A stretch of 64,000 nucleotides of DNA from Algoriphagus terrigena DSM 22685 (GCF_000429445.1 NZ_AUBW01000024.1:1-64000); one strand, 5' to 3'; positions 7,792-16,429 are shown, numbered from the stretch's first letter. The notes: generated by a model from the letters alone, not told the origin. Made by a program: numbers and translations.

Positions 7792-8271
7792 ATGCAACGA
7801 ACTATCCTGGCAATGCTGATCGCAATCGCTCTCTCGGCTTGCACTGACACAAAAGCCCAACAAGAAAAATCCGAAGACAGTCAAACACAAAAATCAATTC
7901 CCATGAACAACTTAATCTCAATCGTAGAAATCCCCACAGCCGACTTTGCGAGAGCGGTCACATTCTACCAGACCATCTTAGGCCTTGCCATTGAAGAGAT
8001 GGAGATGGACGGCAATCAGATGGGAGTCTTGCCAAACGAAAACGGAACAGTAAACGTCGTTTTGGTAAAAGGCACCGACTACAAACCGACAACCGACGGA
8101 GCGGTGCTCTATCTGAATGCAGGTGACGACCTGCAACCCATGCTTGACAAAGTAGAACAAAATGGCGGACAGGTAATCTTGGCAAAAACCAAAATCAGCC
8201 CGGAGATGGGATATTTTGCACTGTTTATTGACACAGAAGGAAACAAGCTGGGCCTGCACTCAAGCAACTGA
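7792..8271 (+). CDS. VOC-family lipoprotein
   Basis: From ATG 7792 the protein has 159 residues. A signal peptide with lipobox (IALSAC) directs it to the envelope, and a VOC domain follows (about 40-158), starting at LISIVEIPTADFARAVTFYQ and ending YFALFIDTEGNKLGLHS. A VOC domain behind a lipobox is uncommon. The inner methionine at MNNLIS fits a normal cytosolic VOC start at about 7903, so the signal may be a recent fusion, or the inner start may be used. The 64-bp gap after the araC gene suggests co-transcription. Confidence 0.78.
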   Translation: MQRTILAMLIAIALSACTDTKAQQEKSEDSQTQKSIPMNNLISIVEIPTADFARAVTFYQTILGLAIEEMEMDGNQMGVLPNENGTVNVVLVKGTDYKPTTDGAVLYLNAGDDLQPMLDKVEQNGGQVILAKTKISPEMGYFALFIDTEGNKLGLHSSN

Positions 8272-8423
8272 GCCGCGCGAGGAATATCGAGACGGGCAGA
8301 CACACGGCCAGTCATTGCTCAACCAGCCGGGGCCTTTCTACTCTCCACTCCCCCATTGAGTGTGGTTTGACGCTAATCCCACTACAACAAGTTTTGAGCC
8401 CTTAGGCGTAACCAACAATAAGC

Positions 8424-8461
8424 AAAAGAGAGACTATTCTAATCAGAATAACCTCTCTTTT
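8424..8461. terminator. Bidirectional intrinsic terminator
   Basis: AAAAGAGAG (8424-8432) pairs with CTCTCTTTT (8453-8461). An inner stem ATTCT/AGAAT closes an AATC loop after a small internal bulge. A-rich and T-rich flanks on either side suit termination of the VOC gene on the plus strand and the SnoaL-like gene on the minus strand. Confidence 0.75.
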
Positions 8462-8486
8462 GATATATTAAAATTTTGACTAAAAA

Positions 8487-8873
8487 TTAGTTCCAAAATA
8501 CATCTTCGGCACCTTGGTCTTCGGAAAAGAGCCAAACCTGAATAATTTTCCCATCGACGACTTCGAACAAATCAACACCATTCATGTCAATTGTTTTGTC
8601 GCCATTTTTCCCAGTGAAACGGACTGGGAAAGAAACTAGATTTCCGTTTGCCATCAAGGCTCCGGTAGGATTAATAACCAATGAACCTTGTGTCGCACCC
8701 ATCATATCGCCAAGCATCTTGCCAATTGCTTCAAGACCTGTTTTTGTTCCTGCAAACTGATGGCTGCCTGGCTGGTGCCATCTTGCATCTGGACTAAAAT
8801 GTGAAAATGCGGTAGGAATATCTCCATGTGAAAGGGCTACTGAATAAGCCGTTACCACTTCTATAGCTGTCAT
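8487..8873 (-). CDS. SnoaL-like (NTF2 superfamily) protein
   Basis: This 128-residue protein has the cone-shaped alpha+beta NTF2 layout: helices at the N-terminus (VVTAYSVALSHGDIPTAFSHF), DARWHQPGS, then a curved sheet ending DLFEVVDGKIIQVWLF. Members are small-molecule enzymes or binding proteins of varied function. It lies 25 bp downstream of the cysteine hydrolase gene on the same strand. The pair is divergent from an HxlR regulator, so it is probably induced as part of that operon, in a detoxification or redox response. Confidence 0.85.
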   Translation of the reverse strand: MTAIEVVTAYSVALSHGDIPTAFSHFSPDARWHQPGSHQFAGTKTGLEAIGKMLGDMMGATQGSLVINPTGALMANGNLVSFPVRFTGKNGDKTIDMNGVDLFEVVDGKIIQVWLFSEDQGAEDVFWN

Positions 8874-8898
8874 TGTTTTTATTTTAAATGGTCGTTTG

Positions 8899-9444
8899 TT
8901 AATTATTAAGAAAATCTTTGGTGCTTTTTACATTGGCATAAAAGAAAGATAAAGCACTTAAAAACGCGTTGTGAGCATCTGCTGCTTTCACCATTTCGCC
9001 GTCAATTTCCAAATCTCTGGTGGCGCAAGCATCACCGATTACGGTGCAGTCAAACTCAAGGTCTTTTGCCGCTCTCACAGTAGCATCAACGCACATATGG
9101 GTCATCATCCCTAAAAATACCAGCTCGGTAACGTTCTGAGATTTTAAGTAATCCAAAAGCTCTGTTTCTCTAAAGCTGTTTGGGTAATATTTTACAATTA
9201 CCTTTTCTCCAGCCTGGGGTTCTACATTCCCGTGAATTTCTTGCCCCTTAGTTTCCGGTAAAAAGAAGGTAGAACCCGGTGCCACAGAAAGATGCTGAAT
9301 GTGAACGATCGGCAAGTCTTCATCTCTGAATTTAGTCAAAACAAGTTTGGCGTTTTCACTTGCCTCAAGAGAACCCACCAATTCCATTGCTCCACCTTCA
9401 AAATAATCATTTTGAATGTCTATTATTATCAATGCTTTGCCCAT
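8899..9444 (-). CDS. Isochorismatase-family cysteine hydrolase
   Basis: This 181-residue protein has the family's full catalytic triad: D9 (IIIDIQNDY), K85 (VIVKYYPNSF) and C118 (MMTHMCVDAT), with the usual cis-peptide region before the Cys. Family members hydrolyse nicotinamide, ureidoacrylate-like amides or isochorismate. The sequence alone does not give the substrate, although the short form and the HxlR neighbour suggest a small amide. It is first in a two-gene operon with the SnoaL-like gene and divergent from HxlR. Confidence 0.9.
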   Translation of the reverse strand: MGKALIIIDIQNDYFEGGAMELVGSLEASENAKLVLTKFRDEDLPIVHIQHLSVAPGSTFFLPETKGQEIHGNVEPQAGEKVIVKYYPNSFRETELLDYLKSQNVTELVFLGMMTHMCVDATVRAAKDLEFDCTVIGDACATRDLEIDGEMVKAADAHNAFLSALSFFYANVKSTKDFLNN

Positions 9445-9468
9445 AGATTTCCCCTTTTAATGAAGCTG

Positions 9469-9506
9469 CTTGTACAAAGGTGCAGACAAGCTTACCTTTG
9501 TACAAG
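9469..9506. promoter_or_regulatory. Inverted-repeat operator between the hydrolase and hxlR-type genes
   Basis: A perfect 13-bp inverted repeat, CTTGTACAAAGGT (9469-9481) and its complement (9494-9506), is separated by 12 bp. Two more GTAC-centred half-sites follow at about 9506-9530. It lies in the 115-bp divergent gap, 25 bp upstream of the hydrolase start. HxlR regulators bind dyads of this type, so this is probably the site for both repression of the operon and autoregulation. Confidence 0.65.
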
Positions 9507-9559
9507 TACATACCTTGTTGTAGGGTACCTACCTGTCGGTTAGAAATATTGATTATCAA

Positions 9560-9892
9560 ATGAAAAGAAATCAAAAAAATATTCTCACATCGGACGAAAA
9601 TTGCCCCGTAAGACGTTCACTAGCTCTTTTAGGTGGTAAGTGGACACTGTTAATCTTATTTCAAATCAATGAAAGAGTAATAAGATATGGAGAACTAAAA
9701 AGAGCAATACCCGGAATCAGTGAAAAAGTGTTGATCCAAGAACTCAATTTTTTGGTAGAGCATAAATTTGTAGCTAAAAAGGCATATCCCGAGATCCCTC
9801 CCAGAGTTGAATATACTTTGACAGAACTTGGGCAAAAAACTTTACCAATAGCAGACACACTTGCCACATTTGGATTAGAAAGCCTAAAATAA
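9560..9892 (+). CDS. HxlR-family winged-helix regulator
   Basis: This 110-residue protein matches the HxlR/DUF24 pattern: an N-terminal CPVRRSLALLGGKWTLLIL with the redox-sensitive-type Cys at about 15, then the recognition region RYGELKRAIPGISEKVL, and a wing ending PPRVEYTLTELGQ. In several homologues the conserved Cys senses quinones, aldehydes or disulphide stress. It is divergent from the hydrolase/SnoaL operon and shares the dyad at 9469-9506 with it, so it is the likely regulator. Confidence 0.92.
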   Translation: MKRNQKNILTSDENCPVRRSLALLGGKWTLLILFQINERVIRYGELKRAIPGISEKVLIQELNFLVEHKFVAKKAYPEIPPRVEYTLTELGQKTLPIADTLATFGLESLK

Positions 9893-10293
9893 ATTGCTTT
9901 GAAAAGCAGTCAGGAAAGTTGGAAACGGAATGACATAAATAAGGAGTATATATTCCCAATCGAATGGACGGCCTGGCCAACCACTAGGTTGCAGAGATGC
10001 GCCTCTCACACACCGTACATACGGGTCTCATACCCAGCCCGCGGGTTAGACGTGAAGGACCGTGTTTCGCCTTGTCCCCGCCGTCTCCATGCTGTGATCT
10101 ACATTCTGTAGAAAAAGGTTCTCAAGAAAATTCCAATTCATCCTTTTTGAGCCGAATTGGTGGATTTTTTTGGTGGTATAGGGTTTGTCTTTGTTGCAAA
10201 CACAAAGAAGAAGCGGTGGCAAGATCGAAGACCAATAAACTTCAATCTTGCAGACCGCTGTCATACTATATCAAACAATCTAAATAACATACG
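9893..10293. other. Intergenic region with intron scar
   Basis: About 400 bp lie between the hxlR-type gene and a 39-codon gene. The only recognisable content is the group II intron-like piece at about 9955-10045. Short open frames here (for example 9997-10287) have low-complexity, intron-like coding and I do not call them. Confidence 0.45.
9955..10045 (-). other. Fragment of a group II intron (domain IV end region)
   Basis: Read on the minus strand, the segment contains CCGTATGTACGG followed by TGTGTGAGAGGCGC, a pattern I associate with the RNA just downstream of the reverse-transcriptase frame in bacterial group II introns. No reverse transcriptase gene and no clear domain V hairpin remain nearby. 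This is probably a deletion scar. The call rests on motif memory; a covariance-model search would decide it. Confidence 0.42.
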
Positions 10294-10413
10294 ATGAACA
10301 ATATTTTCAGAGGTCTGCTTGCCGGATACGGCGCAAAGAAATTGGGTGGTGGGTGCGTGGGAACAATACTTGTCTTTGTATTGCTCTATTTTTTACTCGG
10401 TCAATGTAGTTGA
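10294..10413 (+). CDS. 39-residue single-pass membrane miniprotein
   Basis: A clean ATG-to-TGA frame encodes 39 residues. An amphipathic N-terminus with FRGLLAGYGAKKLGGGC is followed by one hydrophobic helix, VGTILVFVLLYFLLG, and the protein ends QCS. I believe similar AKKLGGGC-plus-helix miniproteins occur in other Bacteroidota, but I cannot confirm this here. It would be missed by length filters. The function is unknown; a membrane-associated regulator or small structural peptide is possible. Confidence 0.6.
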   Translation: MNNIFRGLLAGYGAKKLGGGCVGTILVFVLLYFLLGQCS

Positions 10414-10543
10414 TACTTAAGTGAAAATTGGTGGAGTAGCTGAACTATATCCGTCCTGAAATGGACAGACATTGTTGCCGAAATCTCAATTATTTACCCC
10501 TAAGACCCTAATCTTTCACCTGTAGTCGTTCGTTCTTACCGAA

Positions 10544-10864
10544 GTGAGAAAATTCATCATCCCCGCTGTCGCACTTCTTATTTTTATAGCCGGCCTTGTA
10601 TTCATGGTTATACCCTTCATACCGCTTGGCTGGCTGTTTGTCGCTCTGGCTTCTTTGCTGATGGCTCCTTATATCAAGTTTATGAGGAGATTTATTGGCT
10701 GGCTTTCCACAAAAGACAAGACCGGGTTTGTGAAGAAAGCGGGTGAAAAGGCCGCTCAGCTATACCAGTGGGTGGGCGACCCAAAGCGGGCTGCGAAACT
10801 GGAAACGATTCTTGAGGAAAACAGCTCTAGCCCGGGGCAGCCAAAACGCAATGAGAAACAATAA
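10544..10864 (+). CDS. Small inner-membrane protein (PGPGW-like)
   Basis: This 106-residue protein starts at GTG 10544. Two adjacent hydrophobic helices (about 4-22 and 25-42) are joined by PFIPLGW, reminiscent of PGPGW-type small transmembrane proteins. The rest (about 45-106) is basic and polar and is predicted cytoplasmic, with GDPKRAAKLETILEE near the end. The function is unknown. It stands alone on the plus strand upstream of a REP array. Confidence 0.65.
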   Translation: MRKFIIPAVALLIFIAGLVFMVIPFIPLGWLFVALASLLMAPYIKFMRRFIGWLSTKDKTGFVKKAGEKAAQLYQWVGDPKRAAKLETILEENSSSPGQPKRNEKQ

Positions 10865-10940
10865 GTACACGGCCGTGTTCCAACCCCTCTAGACGTAGTC
10901 TACTTTCTTTCACTTCTGCAGCTCACAATGGCGCTGGACT

Positions 10941-11071
10941 GGGTGTAGTTTGTAACTACACCCTGATATTCAAACCGATTTGTAATCGGAAATGATACTA
11001 AACAGCTGTCCCGTGATTAAAATCGAATTGCAAATTCGTTGGAATAGGAAGGCGTAGTTGCAAACTACGCC
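10941..11071. repeat. REP-like hairpin array 2
   Basis: Four perfect hairpins lie at 10941-10963 (10-bp arms), 10975-10989 (6-bp), 11024-11038 (6-bp) and 11051-11071 (9-bp arms, GGCGTAGTT). All arms end in TT/AA around a TGT or GCA loop. The first three repeat array 1 (5226-5293) in sequence and order. The last ends 11 bp before the stop of a RAYT remnant, so array and transposase form one REP-RAYT unit. Confidence 0.8.
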
Positions 11072-11082
11072 TAGCTCCGCTG

Positions 11083-11397
11083 CTACCAATAATCTACCTC
11101 AACCAATCCTTTTAACCCTGAATAGTTCCTGGCGCTCGAATACAAATAGTCATCTTCCTTTTCAACAATTCCAGCCCGAACCGGATTTTCATGGATGTAC
11201 TTCATTCGACTTTCGATCAATTCGAGCCTATTAAGCTCGATTGCATGATTGTCATGGGTCCAGAATTGTAGCTCGCCGAATCGCTTGTTGAATTTCGCGT
11301 GGTATTCAAAAATCATCTTTAGCCACTCCATTCGGCTTTCTTGAGGATTCTCCATAACTAGCTTAAGCAGTTTCTTACTGGTGAGTCTTAAGCCCAA
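11083..11397 (-). pseudogene. REP-associated tyrosine transposase (RAYT), N-terminally truncated
   Basis: The frame encodes 104 residues that match the C-terminal half of RAYT/Y1-transposase proteins: TSKKLLKLVMENPQESR, FWTHDNHAIEL, YIHENPVRAGIVEK, YLYSSARNYSGLKG. The N-terminal half, which carries the HUH metal-binding motif and the first helices, is absent. The first few codons before TSKKL do not fit the family. The copy should be inactive. It is flanked by REP hairpins, so it is the likely former mobiliser of these repeats, or a relative of it. Confidence 0.82.
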
Positions 11398-11622
11398 AAA
11401 AACACTAAACCCTGTTTTCTTCGGTCTTCCAGCATGCCTTCCGCAAGTAGGCCCAAGATCACTGGAAGATTCGTCAACTGGCAGAATAGCGTATATTCAG
11501 ATTAAAAAACTCAAAAGCGATCGCTAGGCGTAGGCCATCTTCTTTCGGTTTTGAAGTTCATAGGGCCGCGATAGCTGTCGGAATCAGCCATACCAAGGGC
11601 ATATACATGACTTGCTTGCAGG

Positions 11623-12081
11623 TTAGTTAAAACCGCCCGTGGCCAGTACCGTGGTCACCCACACGATGACGCATGAGAAGAAAATCCCGATAGTATTCGC
11701 CAGGAAGGCCTTTTTTCTGTCCAGCCCAAAAAGGTATCCTGCAATGGTACCAGCGTACACTCCTGTCCCTGGAAGCGGAATCAGCACAAAGATCATGAGT
11801 CCCCAAAAACCGTATTTTTCCACATTTTTGCCCGCGCCGGCTTTGGCTCTACGCCCGACAAAGATCGCTGCCTTCTTGTAGTGATACCACTTCATGAAAT
11901 AGCGGTTCACTACCTCTAAGAAAAACGACATGATCGGGAATATCAGTACGTTGGCGACAAAACAAAGCGCGAACGCTAAGTATATATTTACACCATTTAG
12001 GATCGCGTAAGGGATGCCAACTTTCGCTTCTCCGAAAGGGGAAATGCTCCACAGGATGGAGATAAGAATATCGAGAAACAT
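11623..12081 (-). CDS. Small multi-drug export family membrane protein
   Basis: This 152-residue protein has four or five hydrophobic segments and the pattern of the Sm_multidrug_ex family: SPFGEAKVGIPYAI near the N-terminus, then YGFWGLMIFVLIPLPGTGVY, which resembles the membrane re-entrant motif of DedA-like folds, and KAFLANTIGIFFSCVI. It acts in the inner membrane. The drug-export label comes from the family name and is weakly supported; a lipid- or ion-linked function is equally possible. It is a single gene. Confidence 0.8.
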   Translation of the reverse strand: MFLDILISILWSISPFGEAKVGIPYAILNGVNIYLAFALCFVANVLIFPIMSFFLEVVNRYFMKWYHYKKAAIFVGRRAKAGAGKNVEKYGFWGLMIFVLIPLPGTGVYAGTIAGYLFGLDRKKAFLANTIGIFFSCVIVWVTTVLATGGFN

Positions 12082-12342
12082 GGGAGGTGATTAGATGCCG
12101 CAAAAGTAACGAATTTCTGAAATGCTACCGTTGGGCAAAACTTCAAATTGTTGATAGAAACGCGTTCCCTCGTAAAAGGATTTGTTTTTCTTTTAGGAAT
12201 TTCAGCAAAGAGTCAGTGGCCAAATTTATACTTCGACAGACTCATTACCCGAGCTTATTACAGGTATTTTGACTACACCCCGAACAGCCCGGTGTCCGGA
12301 AGCTGTTGGTGGTCTAAGGGCCCGACACCGGCAACCGTCTTC

Positions 12343-15171
12343 CTACTCCCTCCTGATCACCTGCACCGCATCCAGTCGTACTCTGGCTCTTTTTATAAGG
12401 GCGGACAAGGTATTTCTCTCTGCGATCGCTGCCTGGATTTCGTCGACCCGAATGTCTTTGTTCTTTTTCTGAAGGGCGCTGAGCCGGTTGATCTCATGAT
12501 CCAGGGTACGTCTCATCCGAGCCAAGCCTTTCTCAATCTCATTTTCTCCCATTTCCTCCGCAATCTCCGTGGCGGATGCAATCATATCGGGCAGCATGGT
12601 TTCCACGAATAGGTTGCTTTCCAAGAGGGCATCTATCTTGCCGGGCACGACGCTTTTGTTGAGCATTGCTACGGAAAAGCTTTCTGTCACATCGTCTCCG
12701 GTATGGTCAACGACCACCCGCAGCGGGGTATGGGGAAGGAATCGATCGATGGCCATCCGTTGCTTTCCGGACGTTTCAAGCACGAAAATCAATTCCAGCA
12801 CCAGTCCGGGCTTACCGCTCTTCCGAATCAGTCCGCAGCTGGCCGTGCCGAGGGTCGAGCTTAGCACCTTGTCGATGGCTCCGGTTGCCATAGGATGATC
12901 CCAAGTAAGGAAGCCTACATCCTCCCTGCTGAGTGCGCGCTGTCTGTCAAAGGTGACCTGCACTCCCTCTCTCGGAATCGCCGGAAATACGGAAGCGCTA
13001 AATGACGCCGGGTGCAACAGGTACGTTCGGGGCGCTAGGTCTTCCATCTCGATGTCAAAATGCCGAAACACTTTGGTCAGGTACGTCTCCAGCGCAGGAT
13101 CATTGTCCTCCTGCCGGATTTGCTGGATCAACCTCTCCGCAACTTTCGGACGGAATGAATTCATCTCCAGCATACTGTCACGCCCTTCGGCCAGATTTTT
13201 CTTCAGTACTTTTTGGTAGTCAGCTGTCTCGGCGATCAAGGCTTCCAATTCGGTTTCGGCAGCTTCAAACGATTCGTTTTTGGCAATTGTAAGCAACCTA
13301 TTGCTGAAAAGCTTGGAGATCATATCTCCTCCTTCCAGGTTGGCATTGAATGCATTGATACCTTCATGAAACCATCGGACCAAGAGCTCCTGAGGGCTGC
13401 CGACGAGATAGGGAATGAAGATCGTGATGTCCTTTTTCTGGCCTATCCTGTCAAGTCTGCCGATCCGCTGCTCCAGCAGTTCGGGATGGAAAGGCATGTC
13501 AAACAAGACGAGGTGATGGGCGAATTGAAAGTTCCGTCCTTCACTCCCAATCTCTGAGCAGAGAAGGATCTGCGCTCCGTCTGGCTCAGCAAACCAAGCT
13601 GCGTTACGATCCCGCTGTACCAGCGTGAGATCTTCGTGAAAAACACTCGCAGTGATCTCGGGAAACTTACTTATGGCCGACTCCAGAGCCAGCACTTTTT
13701 CCTTGGACGTGCAGATCAGCAAGATCTTCGCAGGCTCCAATTCCTCCATCTTCCCCAGCAGCCACTTTACCCGCGGATCTTCGTCAAACCAAAATTCCTG
13801 GGCGCTCCTAGATTCAGAGGAGCCATTCATATCATCCGAGAACTCATTCCGCAGACGCTCGATCCATAGGCTTTGATCTTCCTCGTCCCGAAGCGGGATC
13901 AGCTGGGCTATCCGCTTTGGAAACCCGCTCATCGCCAATCGGGTATTTCTAAAAAGCACTCTTCCCGGGCCGTGCTGATCGAGCAGATCTTCGATCAAGT
14001 TGTGGGTCGCTTGCTCATCCTTATTGGCAAGCAGGGCGATTCTTTCTTTGGAAAAAATCGACTCCAACAGTATCTTTTCCTTCGCTGTCAAGCCTTTGCC
14101 TGCCGACAGTTTTTCAACAATCGCAGCAATGTCTTTGTTGCCTTCTGATTCTTTGACAAAATCGTCGAAATCAGCATACCGATTGGGGTCAAGTAAGCGA
14201 AGGCGCGCAAAGTGACTTTCCACCCCCAATTGCTCCGGGGTAGCAGTCAGGAGCAACAGGCCTTTTGTGACCCTACTCAGCAGGTCCACGATGCTGTACT
14301 CCGGACCTGCTTCCTCCACGGACCATTCGAGGTGATGCGCTTCGTCCACCACTAGCATGTCCCAACCGGCAGAAACGGCCTGTTGGGTTCGTTTTGCAGA
14401 ACCTGCCAGAAACTCAATGCTACAGATCACCAACTGGTCATCAAGGAAAGGATTTCCCTGCGGCGCGCCTTTTTCGAGGGAGGCAGAACGTTTTTCATCG
14501 AAAATATTGAACCACAGATTGAATCTGCGCAAGACCTCCACAAACCACTGGTGAATCAGGGATTCCGGCACAATAATCAGCGCCCGTGTGATCCTGCCGG
14601 TCACCAGCAAGCGGTGCAGAATCAGGCAGGCCTCGATGGTTTTACCCAATCCAACCTGATCGGAAAGCAGCACACGTGGAGCAAACCGCGAACTCACCTC
14701 GTGAGCGATGTACAGTTGATGCGGGATCAGGTCGACTTTCCCTCCAACAAATCCATGGACTGGAGATATTCGCCGTTGATAATTGTAATCCAGGGTTTCC
14801 CGACGCAGGGCAAACAGTTCGGGCGAATCCACGTCTCCAGCAAACAGCCGATCTTCGACCGTATGCGAAGTTGACACGTCCCCAAGCTCAGCCTCACTTA
14901 GCGCTCTGTCGTCGCCATAATACAGATACAAGCCACGTTCGAGTTTAACCTCCTCGATCACCAAGGATTGTCCCTGCTGATCTACGATCGTGTGCCCGGG
15001 TTTGAAGACCGTCCGGAGCAAGGGAGCACTCTCTATTGAATACAGCCTCACTTCATCCGATGAAGGAAATGAGATCCGCACCTTTCCCTTGCTGACTTCT
15101 GTGACCACACCCACTCCCAGCTCAGGCTCTCCGGCACTGGTGTATCGTTGGTTTAGTAAAATTTCCCGCAT
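12343..15171 (-). CDS. rapA: RNA polymerase-associated SWI2/SNF2 ATPase RapA
   Basis: This 942-residue protein aligns along its length with the RapA pattern I know from enterobacteria (968 residues). Tudor-like N-terminal domains come first (about 1-110). The SF2 helicase core has GLGKT (174-178), DEAHH (276-280), LLLLTATPEQLG and motif VI QRIGRLDRIGQ. The RapA-specific C-terminal half follows. RapA recycles stalled post-termination RNA polymerase. Motif I reads SDQVGLGKT where the enterobacterial protein has ADEVGLGKT. It is monocistronic. A RapA this close to the gammaproteobacterial form is not expected of every Bacteroidota genome and may have been acquired by transfer. Confidence 0.92.
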   Translation of the reverse strand: MREILLNQRYTSAGEPELGVGVVTEVSKGKVRISFPSSDEVRLYSIESAPLLRTVFKPGHTIVDQQGQSLVIEEVKLERGLYLYYGDDRALSEAELGDVSTSHTVEDRLFAGDVDSPELFALRRETLDYNYQRRISPVHGFVGGKVDLIPHQLYIAHEVSSRFAPRVLLSDQVGLGKTIEACLILHRLLVTGRITRALIIVPESLIHQWFVEVLRRFNLWFNIFDEKRSASLEKGAPQGNPFLDDQLVICSIEFLAGSAKRTQQAVSAGWDMLVVDEAHHLEWSVEEAGPEYSIVDLLSRVTKGLLLLTATPEQLGVESHFARLRLLDPNRYADFDDFVKESEGNKDIAAIVEKLSAGKGLTAKEKILLESIFSKERIALLANKDEQATHNLIEDLLDQHGPGRVLFRNTRLAMSGFPKRIAQLIPLRDEEDQSLWIERLRNEFSDDMNGSSESRSAQEFWFDEDPRVKWLLGKMEELEPAKILLICTSKEKVLALESAISKFPEITASVFHEDLTLVQRDRNAAWFAEPDGAQILLCSEIGSEGRNFQFAHHLVLFDMPFHPELLEQRIGRLDRIGQKKDITIFIPYLVGSPQELLVRWFHEGINAFNANLEGGDMISKLFSNRLLTIAKNESFEAAETELEALIAETADYQKVLKKNLAEGRDSMLEMNSFRPKVAERLIQQIRQEDNDPALETYLTKVFRHFDIEMEDLAPRTYLLHPASFSASVFPAIPREGVQVTFDRQRALSREDVGFLTWDHPMATGAIDKVLSSTLGTASCGLIRKSGKPGLVLELIFVLETSGKQRMAIDRFLPHTPLRVVVDHTGDDVTESFSVAMLNKSVVPGKIDALLESNLFVETMLPDMIASATEIAEEMGENEIEKGLARMRRTLDHEINRLSALQKKNKDIRVDEIQAAIAERNTLSALIKRARVRLDAVQVIRRE

Positions 15172-15463
15172 GTACTGTTACTCGTATTTAGGTTATTGAC
15201 TTTATGTCGGCTTCGACTATCTTACAAAAGTGCTCATAAATGCGCCTTTCTCAGTAAATACTTTGAAAAAGGCAGCGGGAAGTAGCGGATTGCCTGTGAT
15301 TTTGCAGCCCTCGACGCAGTCCACTCTCTTCTGTTTTCGTGGTTCAGAGAATTCTTGGTCTGCTCGTTAACCGCATCCTCATATCCTGGTCAAACCTTTT
15401 TATCAGGGCGCTTATTGTGGAAAATCCCCAACTTTGGAGACTTGAACAAACCTTTACATCCCC

Positions 15464-16402
15464 ATGCTTATCATCCCTGACGAGAAAATCAGTGAACATC
15501 TGGACTATAAAAAACTGATTGAAGCGCTTCGTGAGATTTTTCAATCTGACTACACCATGCCGGTGAGGCATCATCATTTTTACAAAACGCCGGAGGGAGA
15601 TGACAACACCCTGATCCTGATGCCGGTGTGGAATAGCGAGTACATGGGGATGAAGCAGGTCACGGTCGCGCCGGCAAATGCCAGTCGAAACATGCCCTCA
15701 ATCTTTGCGCAATACATCCTCAGCGACTCTAAGACAGGACAGCCGCTGGCCATGATGAATGCCACCGAGCTGACCTCCCGACGAACGGCCTGCACCTCGG
15801 CACTTGCCTCCTCTTACTTATCGAGAGAAGACTCAGAAAACCTGCTCATAGTCGGCGGCGGATCTGTAGCCAAGCATCTGATTCAGGCTCATCTGGCGGT
15901 CAGAAACTTTAAGAAAGTAAGCGTGTGGATGCGTAATAACACCAAGATGAATGAATTCGTAGCTGATTTGAAGAATCAGGGAATTGTTGTCGAAGCCGTC
16001 ACAGATCTCGAAGATTCAGCGCGAAATGCGGATCTTATCTCGTCTGCTACACTTTCTAAGACTCCAATCATCAAAGGAGAATGGGTAAAGCCCGGAACGC
16101 ACCTCGATATGATCGGTTCCCACAAACCGGACACCCGCGAAACCGACGATGACGCCATTCGCAAGAGCTCGATCTTTGTAGATTCACGTGCCGGAGCACT
16201 TCATGAAACCGGAGAACTTGCTCTGCCAATCGCTGACGGTATTCTCACAGCAAGTGATGTCCGAGCTGACATCGTCGAATTGGTCAAGGACATCCAGCCC
16301 GGAAGAACCTCTACAGACGAGGTGACGCTTTTCAAATCTGCCGGACTGGCTATTGAAGACCTGGCCGCTGCACTGTTGGTTTACAAAAGCTATAAGGCCT
16401 AG
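15464..16402 (+). CDS. Ornithine cyclodeaminase / mu-crystallin family protein
   Basis: This 312-residue protein has the family's split substrate domain and a central Rossmann fold (LLIVGGGSVAKHLIQAH, about 126-142), with the conserved GMKQV Lys at about 60-65 and DSRAGALHETGEL towards the C-terminus. Members use NAD(P) to deaminate ornithine or to reduce cyclic imino acids such as pyrroline-2-carboxylate. The sequence does not decide between these. It is a single gene, separated by a terminator from the convergent peptidase gene. Confidence 0.87.
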   Translation: MLIIPDEKISEHLDYKKLIEALREIFQSDYTMPVRHHHFYKTPEGDDNTLILMPVWNSEYMGMKQVTVAPANASRNMPSIFAQYILSDSKTGQPLAMMNATELTSRRTACTSALASSYLSREDSENLLIVGGGSVAKHLIQAHLAVRNFKKVSVWMRNNTKMNEFVADLKNQGIVVEAVTDLEDSARNADLISSATLSKTPIIKGEWVKPGTHLDMIGSHKPDTRETDDDAIRKSSIFVDSRAGALHETGELALPIADGILTASDVRADIVELVKDIQPGRTSTDEVTLFKSAGLAIEDLAAALLVYKSYKA

Positions 16403-16429
16403 AGACTTTTGAGAAGCTACAATTAAAAA

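Noticed and set aside
9997-10287. Plus-strand frame of 96 codons over the intron scar
   Set aside because: It is antisense to the intron-like motif and has low-complexity coding, so a real gene is unlikely.
12289-12331. Possible hairpin downstream of rapA
   Set aside because: CCGGTGTC pairs with GACACCGG, but the loop is 27 bases and no T-run follows, so a terminator is not supported.
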